DNA from: Candidatus Omnitrophota bacterium
Lineage (GTDB): Bacteria; Omnitrophota; Gorgyraeia; Zapsychrales; Zapsychraceae
Direction: 5' to 3'
Assembly (NCBI GenBank): GCA_020430005.1
Contig: JAGQKQ010000070.1
Location: forward strand, 1-8,736
DNA: 8,736 nt
Part shown: positions 1 to 3,880 of the stretch, piece after piece
Position numbering within the stretch: the first letter of the stretch is position 1
Layout: each line of letters opens with the position of its first letter
Notes under the pieces: model-generated
Told to the model about the DNA's origin: nothing
The model's input: the letters and a program-made list of their open reading frames with translations, nothing else
Databases searched by the model: none
Position numbers and translations under genes: made by a program

Positions 1-1
1 A

Positions 2-151
2 TATTATTTTGTTTTTGGACTGATTGGAATTGTGCTAAGATTAACGGGTAAAGATCACCTGGATAAAAAGCTTGATTCCACAAAGGCCTCTTATTGGGTC
101 AAACGGGAACAAAAGCCTTTTGATAAAACCGCTTGTGAAAAGCAGTTTTAA
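2..151 (+). CDS. SxtJ-family membrane protein, C-terminal fragment (5' end outside window)
   Basis: Reading frame 2 is open from the first base of the window to a TAA at 149-151 and gives 49 residues. It begins with the end of a hydrophobic segment (YYFVFGLIGIVLRLTG), followed by a basic, soluble tail: KDHLDKKLD, then SYWVKRE, then a final EKQF. A last membrane helix followed by a tail of the type 'KDxLxxKxD...SYWxxRE...EKQF' is how I remember the C-terminus of the SxtJ family. Those are small membrane proteins found beside O-carbamoyltransferases and DUF5989 peptides, first noted in saxitoxin clusters but widespread in polysaccharide clusters. The next gene is a DUF5989 protein, which supports the call. 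The biochemical role of the family is not known to me. A carbamoyltransferase just upstream of the window would be the expected neighbour. Confidence 0.75.
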   Translation, partial: YYFVFGLIGIVLRLTGKDHLDKKLDSTKASYWVKREQKPFDKTACEKQF

Positions 152-154
152 GTA

Positions 155-178
155 AGCGATTTACGTTAGTAAATCGCT
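155..178 (+). repeat. Hairpin 1 of a duplicated intergenic palindrome
   Basis: AGCGATTTAC (155-164) and GTAAATCGCT (169-178) are perfect reverse complements, giving a 10-bp stem with a 4-nt loop (GTTA). It starts 3 nt after the SxtJ stop codon. No T-tract follows, so it does not look like a standard intrinsic terminator. A sister copy lies at 213-234. Confidence 0.85.
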
Positions 179-212
179 ATAAGGTCACGCGTTTTAAAAT
201 TAACGCTATGTA

Positions 213-234
213 GCGGTTTACGCCAGTAAACCGC
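213..234 (+). repeat. Hairpin 2 of the duplicated palindrome, with a compensatory base-pair change
   Basis: GCGGTTTAC (213-221) and GTAAACCGC (226-234) form a perfect 9-bp stem around a GCCA loop. Compared with hairpin 1, the stem differs by one A-T pair changed to G-C on both arms, and the loop keeps the form GNNA. The flanks are also related: ATAAGGTCACGCG after copy 1 and ATAAGTGACCGCG after copy 2. The GGTCAC at 183-188 can pair with GTGACC at 239-244, enclosing hairpin 2. This is a REP-like or RNA-stabilising arrangement between SxtJ and the DUF5989 gene. Confidence 0.85.
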
Positions 235-277
235 ATAAGTGACCGCGGAAAACTGAGTAAGTTAACAGAAGGTGTAT

Positions 278-436
278 ATGTCAAAATCATCTATAATCAA
301 AGAATTCTGGGATTTTATGAAAGCCCGTAAAAGTTACTGGCTGGCCCCGATCATTGTAGTCTTGTTGCTATTAGGCGCCTTGATGATTTTCGCTCAAGGA
401 TCGGCTGTAGCTCCGTTTATTTACACATTATTTTAA
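278..436 (+). CDS. DUF5989 family small membrane protein (SxtK-like)
   Basis: A 52-residue protein with an N-terminal amphipathic part (KEFWDFMKARKSYWLAP) followed by one transmembrane helix (about residues 24-39, IIVVLLLLGALMIFAQ) and a short tail ending APFIYTLF. The pattern 'EFWxFxxxRKxxWLxPIxxxLLLxGxLxxxxxGSAxxPFIYTLF' is what I recall for DUF5989, a family of roughly 50-residue proteins that sit next to SxtJ proteins and carbamoyltransferases. Function is unknown; a membrane-anchored accessory of a sugar- or polyketide-tailoring enzyme is only a guess. The start is chosen because AAGGTG at 269-274 gives a well-spaced Shine-Dalgarno. The next gene begins 2 nt after the stop codon, so the two are probably cotranscribed and translationally coupled. 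Confidence 0.85.
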   Translation: MSKSSIIKEFWDFMKARKSYWLAPIIVVLLLLGALMIFAQGSAVAPFIYTLF

Positions 437-438
437 TT

Positions 439-816
439 ATGGATATTAAAATTAATTTTACACAGAGACCGTGGGGTCATTACGTTAAATTTTTCGAAGA
501 AGAGGGCGTTTGGGTGAAACGTGTAGAGGTTGATCCGAACGGCCGTATTAGTTTACAGAAACATGAACACCGTTCCGAGAAGTGGAATATCGTCAGCGGT
601 AGCGGAGTTGTTACTTTAAATGGTAAGGAGATCCCGGTTGAAGGGGGCTCTGTAATTGATGTCCCTGTCGGGGCAGTGCATCGCATTGCCAATACCGGTC
701 ATACACCGTTGGTTTTCATTGAAGTGGCTTGTGGTAAACATCTTTCCGAAGAAGATATTATCCGTATCCAGGACGATTATCATCGCGAAGAAGTCCTGTC
801 TGAAGCGCAAGAATAA
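439..816 (+). CDS. Stand-alone cupin, type II mannose-6-phosphate isomerase-like
   Basis: A 125-residue single-domain cupin. It carries RPWG (10-13), the first metal-binding motif QKHEHRSEKW (40-49, with His42 and His44), VSGSGVVTLNG (52-62), the second motif around VPVGAVHRIAN (75-85, with His81), and the tail CGKHLSEEDIIRIQDDYHR. These are the hallmarks of the C-terminal phosphomannose isomerase domain of ManC/AlgA proteins, which interconverts fructose-6-phosphate and mannose-6-phosphate in GDP-mannose supply. The N-terminal nucleotidyltransferase domain of those proteins is absent, and the length matches free-standing members. Its real substrate cannot be read from sequence alone; another sugar-phosphate isomerase or epimerase role is possible. 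No Shine-Dalgarno is visible and the gene starts 2 nt after the DUF5989 stop, so reinitiation after that gene is likely. It converges on rpoN, with 13 bp between the stop codons. Confidence 0.85.
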   Translation: MDIKINFTQRPWGHYVKFFEEEGVWVKRVEVDPNGRISLQKHEHRSEKWNIVSGSGVVTLNGKEIPVEGGSVIDVPVGAVHRIANTGHTPLVFIEVACGKHLSEEDIIRIQDDYHREEVLSEAQE

Positions 817-829
817 TCCCCGCGCGTTT

Positions 830-2194
830 TTATTCTTTACGTAAATTGGAAGGAAGGATTCGTAGAAGTTTTCTGTACTTGGCGATGGTTCGTCTGGCGA
901 CCGGAATTCCTTTGCCTTTAAAATATTCTACAATTTGTTGATCAGATAGGGGGCGTGTTTTATCTTCTCCGTCAATAAGGGTTTGTAATTCTTCTTTAAT
1001 TCTACGGTTTGATATGGCATTTTCGTTATCGTTCCCCGATAAGGCTTGAGAAAAAAAGTATTTCAAGGGTAATAAACCGTGTGGAGTGTCCATATATTTA
1101 TGATTGATCGCGCGGCAGACGGTGGATTCATTCCGGTCAATGTGTTGCGCGACGTCTTTTAATGTCAGCGGTTTTATCGCGGTTGGTCCATGTTCAAAGA
1201 ATTCTCTTTGATATTCAAGAATGTATTCACTGATTTTTCGTATTGTTTCGTGGCGCTGCTCGATTCCCTTTATAAAGGCCACGGCATTCTTGATCTTTTC
1301 TTTAATATAATCCATTTCTTCCCTGGAAAGGTTTGGTTTTTCCAGCAGGCGTTGATAGGTTTTATTAATCCGCAGGGCCGGTAAAAAGTCCTGATTGATA
1401 CGGATTTGATAATTTTTTTCGTTGTCCAGATACACGGTGATATCCGGGGTGACATAAATATTGCCTTTAACAGGCTGATGGTTTCTGGCCGGTTTGGGTT
1501 CAAGGGAGGCGATCATTTGGACCAACTCTTTCACACGGTCTTCGGACACCTGGCAATTACGGGCAATTTCGTTATATCTTTTTTTACTTAAGGCGTCCAA
1601 GTTTTCCCGGATGATTTTCATCACCAGGGCGCCGCTTCCATTGAAACGATATTTAGCCTGATTAAGCAGACATTCTTTTAGGTCCCGGGCCGCGATGCCG
1701 GAGGGTTCAAAGTCCTGAATCGTTTGAAGAACGCGTTCTACCTGTTTCAAAGGCGCACGGAATATGGCAGCGATGTCAGGACAGCTTGATTTTAAATAAC
1801 CATCTTCATTCAGATCTCCAATAATAAACTCTCCGATTTGCAGATCGGAAGGATTATTGATCTCCAGACGTAATTGCTGCAACAAGTAATCTGTCAGGGA
1901 TTTAACGTTGGCGATGGTTTTCTCTTCACGTTCTTCCTCACCAGTATCGAAAGAGCGTGGTTTATATCCCTGAGACATGCCTTTAAAGCGTTCCAGGAGG
2001 TATTTTTCAGCAGGAGTCAGCGGTTCTTCCTTTTTCTGCTCCTCATCGTACTCTAATAAAGGGTTGTCCTGTATCTGCTGTTCAATGGCCAGTTCCAGCT
2101 CCGCGCAGGGGAGCAGGAGGATTTCGATAGATTGCCTCATGGCCGGCGCAAGAGAGGTTTTCTGGGTCTGTTTTTGGAAAGCCTGTATTTTCAT
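830..2194 (-). CDS. rpoN: RNA polymerase sigma-54 factor
   Basis: Sigma-54 directs core RNA polymerase to -24/-12 promoters and needs an ATP-driven enhancer-binding protein to open DNA. From the chosen start the protein is 454 aa, close to the usual 450-500. Region I is at the N-terminus (KIQAFQKQTQKTSLAPAM, then NPLLE near residue 48), followed by an acidic region II rich in Glu, a core-binding domain, the HTH (LKDVAQHIDRNESTVCRAIN, from residue 345), and the diagnostic RpoN box ARRTIAKYR at 433-441. An in-frame ATG lies 18 nt upstream (position 2212), but the later ATG aligns with the normal MKxxLxxxxxQxLxxTP start of the family. No clear Shine-Dalgarno precedes either ATG. The -24/-12-like sequence at 2196-2211 abuts the chosen start. 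The gene is divergent from the EPS operon, itself preceded by a sigma-54 promoter. Confidence 0.97.
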   Translation of the reverse strand: MKIQAFQKQTQKTSLAPAMRQSIEILLLPCAELELAIEQQIQDNPLLEYDEEQKKEEPLTPAEKYLLERFKGMSQGYKPRSFDTGEEEREEKTIANVKSLTDYLLQQLRLEINNPSDLQIGEFIIGDLNEDGYLKSSCPDIAAIFRAPLKQVERVLQTIQDFEPSGIAARDLKECLLNQAKYRFNGSGALVMKIIRENLDALSKKRYNEIARNCQVSEDRVKELVQMIASLEPKPARNHQPVKGNIYVTPDITVYLDNEKNYQIRINQDFLPALRINKTYQRLLEKPNLSREEMDYIKEKIKNAVAFIKGIEQRHETIRKISEYILEYQREFFEHGPTAIKPLTLKDVAQHIDRNESTVCRAINHKYMDTPHGLLPLKYFFSQALSGNDNENAISNRRIKEELQTLIDGEDKTRPLSDQQIVEYFKGKGIPVARRTIAKYRKLLRILPSNLRKE

Positions 2195-2195
2195 A

Positions 2196-2211
2196 TGCAA
2201 GAAGTATACCA
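2196..2211 (-). promoter_or_regulatory. Sigma-54-type -24/-12 element overlapping the rpoN start region
   Basis: Read on the minus strand the sequence is TGGTATACTTCTTGCA, which fits TGGYAYR-N4-TTGCW with the required 10 nt between GG and GC. It ends one base before the rpoN ATG. Transcription from it would start near 2185, inside rpoN, so it is unlikely to make full-length rpoN mRNA. A binding site for the sigma-54 holoenzyme that blocks rpoN expression (autorepression) is the better reading. A chance match is possible. Confidence 0.45.
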
Positions 2212-2219
2212 TGTGCAGG

Positions 2220-2249
2220 ATTTAAGGCAAATTCAGCGCAATATGTAAA
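2220..2249 (-). promoter_or_regulatory. Candidate housekeeping promoter of rpoN
   Basis: On the minus strand, TTTACA (2249-2244, 5 of 6 matches to TTGACA) is followed after 18 bp by TTAAAT (2225-2220, 4 of 6 to TATAAT). The predicted start is near 2213, giving a leader of roughly 20 nt to the rpoN ATG. The local sequence is AT-rich, so the match is suggestive only. Confidence 0.35.
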
Positions 2250-2290
2250 GAAAAAGAATATGTGGTATTTGAGAGGAATGATGATAAAAA

Positions 2291-2319
2291 TAGACAGGTA
2301 TCTAACTTATTGATATAAT
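2291..2319 (+). promoter_or_regulatory. Candidate sigma-70-type promoter reading toward the EPS operon
   Basis: TAGACA (2291-2296, 5 of 6 matches to TTGACA) is separated by exactly 17 bp from TATAAT (2314-2319, 6 of 6). The predicted start is near 2326, which puts the perfect inverted repeat at 2329-2359 at the very 5' end of the transcript. This would give the operon a second, basal promoter and a leader of about 270 nt before the HTH gene. Confidence 0.5.
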
Positions 2320-2328
2320 AGCGCTTAT

Positions 2329-2359
2329 ATTACTGTCCGGCATTGTCCCGGACAGTAAT
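2329..2359 (+). promoter_or_regulatory. Perfect 12-bp inverted repeat: operator, enhancer site or 5' mRNA hairpin
   Basis: ATTACTGTCCGG (2329-2340) and CCGGACAGTAAT (2348-2359) are perfect reverse complements around a 7-nt spacer. Its centre lies about 150 bp upstream of the GG of the sigma-54 promoter at 2494-2495, in the range where enhancer-binding proteins usually bind. It is also immediately downstream of the predicted start from the 2291-2319 promoter, so in RNA it would be a 5' hairpin. The tract after it (TTCATTCTTTT) is only weakly T-rich, and no gene ends upstream on this strand, so a simple terminator role is less likely. Confidence 0.75.
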
Positions 2360-2374
2360 GTTCATTCTTTTAAA

Positions 2375-2454
2375 CACCCGTTTAGGGGGGTATTGGACCG
2401 GGTGCAGAGACCCAAAAACAATAATTATCTTAACTCATTGTATATCAATAAGAT
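2375..2454 (+). other. Possible structured leader of the EPS operon
   Basis: CACCCG (2375-2380) pairs with CGGGTG (2399-2404) around a G-rich loop. Further on, ATCTT (2427-2431) pairs with AAGAT (2450-2454) and encloses ATTG (2437-2440) with CAAT (2446-2449). I could not match this to a known riboswitch class. It would be transcribed only from the upstream sigma-70-type promoter, since it lies upstream of the sigma-54 start. The stems are short, so confidence is low. Confidence 0.3.
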
Positions 2455-2491
2455 GCAATTAAATAAAAAATTTGGAGATTTATGAAGAATT

Positions 2492-2508
2492 CTGGTATAC
2501 TAATTGCT
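2492..2508 (+). promoter_or_regulatory. Sigma-54 promoter of the EPS operon
   Basis: The sequence CTGGTATACTAATTGCT matches YTGGYAYR-N4-TTGCW at every position, with GG at 2494-2495 and GC at 2506-2507 separated by the required 10 nt. Transcription should begin near 2519, about 77 nt before the HTH gene at 2596. The match, its position directly before the operon and the adjacent rpoN gene make this the strongest regulatory call in the window. The activating enhancer-binding protein is not in the window. Confidence 0.7.
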
Positions 2509-2533
2509 TCTTATTTCCGTAAGCTATTTTCAG

Positions 2534-2552
2534 AACCGGAAAAATACCGGTT
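2534..2552 (+). promoter_or_regulatory. Inverted repeat in the operon leader: operator or weak attenuator
   Basis: AACCGG (2534-2539) and CCGGTT (2547-2552) form a 6-bp stem with a 7-nt A-rich loop, followed by three more T residues before AAGG. It lies about 15 nt after the predicted sigma-54 transcription start. The short stem and brief U-tract make a terminator weak. It shares the CCGG-N7-CCGG arrangement with the repeat at 2329-2359, which suggests a common binding protein. Confidence 0.45.
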
Positions 2553-2595
2553 TTTAAGGAATAATAAGAGTTTAACGGAGGAAGAGGTAGTAAAG

Positions 2596-2781
2596 ATGAA
2601 AAAGAGAATGACAATTACGGAAGTCGCGGACATTGTCGGAATCAGCCCCAAAACGATTTTACGCTGGGAAAAGGTTGGTAAAATAGACAAGGCAAAGCGC
2701 GACTGGAGGGGTTGGCGCGTTTACGCGGAAGAAGATTTAAGAAAAATTGAAGATTTTCGTAATGCGATTGTGGAAATCTAA
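2596..2781 (+). CDS. Minimal MerR-type HTH DNA-binding protein
   Basis: A 61-residue protein that is almost entirely one winged-HTH domain: ITEVADIVGISPKTILRWEK (residues 7-26) as the helix-turn-helix, and WRVYAEEDLRKIEDF as the wing and following helix. This is the MerR-like (excisionase-like) DNA-binding fold with no effector-sensing or dimerisation coiled-coil region of usual length. As first gene of the EPS operon it is a candidate local regulator, possibly acting on the palindromes at 2329-2359 or 2534-2552. An in-frame ATG at 2482 with GGAG at 2474-2477 would add 38 residues, but that stretch contains the sigma-54 promoter and lies upstream of the predicted transcript start. I therefore prefer 2596, which has GAGG about 8 nt upstream. 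The longer form could still be made from the upstream sigma-70-type promoter. Confidence 0.75.
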   Translation: MKKRMTITEVADIVGISPKTILRWEKVGKIDKAKRDWRGWRVYAEEDLRKIEDFRNAIVEI

Positions 2782-2806
2782 TAATAAGGAATGGGAGAGG
2801 CATGAG

Positions 2807-3637
2807 ATGCGAGCAGGTATATTGAGGAATAATACGGTTTTAATAGTTTTATTAGCAATAATTTTGGGGGGATCGTCACTACCGGCGTTTGCGCAGAACT
2901 TTGCAAATACAGGGCCAGCGGTTGATAACACGGAAAATGTTTCCTATTCCGATGAAGATTTAACGGACGACAAAGTTCTCCGTTTGCTGGACGCGGAATC
3001 ACAACAATATTTTCAGCAGAATCCGAACGACGGGGGATATATTCCGGAAGACAGTCGTTACACATTAGGTGTTACAGATGTCATCAGTATTAACGTTCAG
3101 CGTCATCCGGAAGTGAGCGGACAATTTCCAATCAATGCCGAAGGTAAAATTCAATACGGTTTTGTTGGCGATATCTATATTCAAGGGAAGACAAAAAGCG
3201 AAGTTAAAGAACTTCTGACCGAGGAGCTTAGCAAATACATTATTGCTCCTGAAGTAATAGTTACCATTACAGGATATAACAGTAAGATTGTGTATGTCTT
3301 TGGTGAGGTCGGCCATCCGGGAAAGATTTTTATGCGTGGGGACACGATTACTGTTCGGGAAGCCTTGGTTCAATCCGGCCTTCCGCTATTAAGTGCCAAA
3401 ATGAAAGACGGACGGATTGTGACGCCATCTGTAGAAGATAAACGAAGAATCCAGAAAGTGAATGTCCATAACCTTCTGATTGAAGGCGATTTAAAAGAAA
3501 ATTATGTCATGAAGCCGGGGGATACACTTTATGTGCCGCCGACATTCTGGGCAAAACTTTACCGAAAAATTCAACCGGTGGCAGCTCCGATTGGAACAGC
3601 GGCTGGGACAGGACGTACAGTTACGACGGGATTCTAG
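2807..3637 (+). CDS. Wza-like polysaccharide export protein (Poly_export + SLBB)
   Basis: A 276-residue secreted protein. Residues 1-29 form a signal peptide (hydrophobic core VLIVLLAIILGG, probable cleavage after AFA29). A polysaccharide-export domain starts at YTLGVTDVISINV (about 85-97) and runs to about 155. An SLBB-type domain follows (VYVFGEVGHPGKIF to the closing VMKPGDTLYVPP, about 162-245). The family forms the periplasmic/outer-membrane channel for capsule or exopolysaccharide. Unlike E. coli Wza, there is no cysteine anywhere, so it is not a lipoprotein. It is also shorter than Wza (about 380 aa), as is common for exosortase-type loci. ATG 2807 is chosen because GGGAGAGG (2793-2800) is ideally spaced and the signal peptide follows directly; an in-frame ATG at 2747 overlaps the upstream gene. 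A heptamer repeat begins at the last base of its stop codon. Confidence 0.92.
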   Translation: MRAGILRNNTVLIVLLAIILGGSSLPAFAQNFANTGPAVDNTENVSYSDEDLTDDKVLRLLDAESQQYFQQNPNDGGYIPEDSRYTLGVTDVISINVQRHPEVSGQFPINAEGKIQYGFVGDIYIQGKTKSEVKELLTEELSKYIIAPEVIVTITGYNSKIVYVFGEVGHPGKIFMRGDTITVREALVQSGLPLLSAKMKDGRIVTPSVEDKRRIQKVNVHNLLIEGDLKENYVMKPGDTLYVPPTFWAKLYRKIQPVAAPIGTAAGTGRTVTTGF

Positions 3638-3692
3638 ATGCTGGATGCTTGATACTGGATGCTTGATGCTTGATACTGGATGCTTGATGCTG
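3637..3692 (+). repeat. Tandem heptamer array, 8 units of GATGCTK/GATACTG
   Basis: Eight consecutive 7-bp units in the order GATGCTG, GATGCTT, GATACTG, GATGCTT, GATGCTT, GATACTG, GATGCTT, GATGCTG. The first unit starts on the G of the export gene's TAG. Because 7 is not a multiple of 3 the array is open in several frames, which creates false short reading frames on both strands. The family resembles short tandemly repeated repetitive sequences (STRR) known from cyanobacteria in form, not in sequence. Confidence 0.95.
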
Positions 3693-3702
3693 GAAGAAAC
3701 TA

Positions 3703-3730
3703 CGCTTGCAATGACACGCAGGAATGACAC
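3703..3730 (+). repeat. Partial copy of the right end of the MITE-like palindrome
   Basis: CGCTTGCAATGACAC followed by GCAGGAATGACAC resembles the right end and right flank of the element at 8371-8439 (CGCTCGTAATGACAC, then GCAGGGATGACAT). Only this end is present here; the left arm is missing. Confidence 0.6.
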
Positions 3731-3758
3731 GGAAGCGGGAATGGCATAGGAATGATAA

Positions 3759-3880
3759 GAGCGCATGTAACCCGGTAACCCAGAGAAAAAATAGAACCTG
3801 GTCGTAGGGTTTCCGGGGCACAGGATTACCAAATATAAGAACATAGATCGTAGAGCTTAGATCTCAAGAAAGAGGAATAA
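3759..3880 (+). repeat. Composite intergenic repeat, copy 1
   Basis: This shares its plan with copies at 6040-6149 and 8463-8581. It opens with GAGCGCATGTA and two octamers GTAACCCG/GTAACCCA (3767-3782). It continues with four octamer-spaced units (TGGTCGTA, GGGTTTCC, GGGGCACA, GGATTACC; 3799-3830), the conserved ACCAAATATAAGAACATAGA (3828-3847), and heptamers ATAGATC, GTAGAGC, TTAGATC, TCAAGAA. The early GTAACCC units can pair with the later GGGTTTC units as an mRNA hairpin. The element ends in AAGAAAGAGG, which is the Shine-Dalgarno of the chain-length gene. Confidence 0.85.

Noticed and set aside
811..835. Bidirectional terminator between the cupin and rpoN genes
   Set aside because: GAATAA (811-816) can pair with TTATTC (830-835), but the stem is six A/T-rich pairs and there is no proper T-tract after it. 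Not strong enough to call.
2375..2412. Possible known riboswitch (c-di-GMP class) in the EPS leader
   Set aside because: The G-rich sequence and the CACCCG/CGGGTG stem do not show the conserved GEMM core segments I know, so no class was assigned.
3643..3689. Sigma-54 promoter in the GATGCTK array (TGGATGCTTGATGC)
   Set aside because: The GG-GC spacing is wrong and the -12 part is not TTGC; the resemblance comes from the repeat itself.
3637..3692. CRISPR array
   Set aside because: The units are contiguous 7-mers without spacers, and no cas genes are present.
3491..3844. Long open frames on both strands across the 3637-3692 repeat
   Set aside because: The 7-bp tandem array lacks stops in several frames and makes repetitive peptides (SSIKHPV- and LDTGCLM-type). 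There is no ribosome site or family resemblance, and they overlap the export gene or the repeat.
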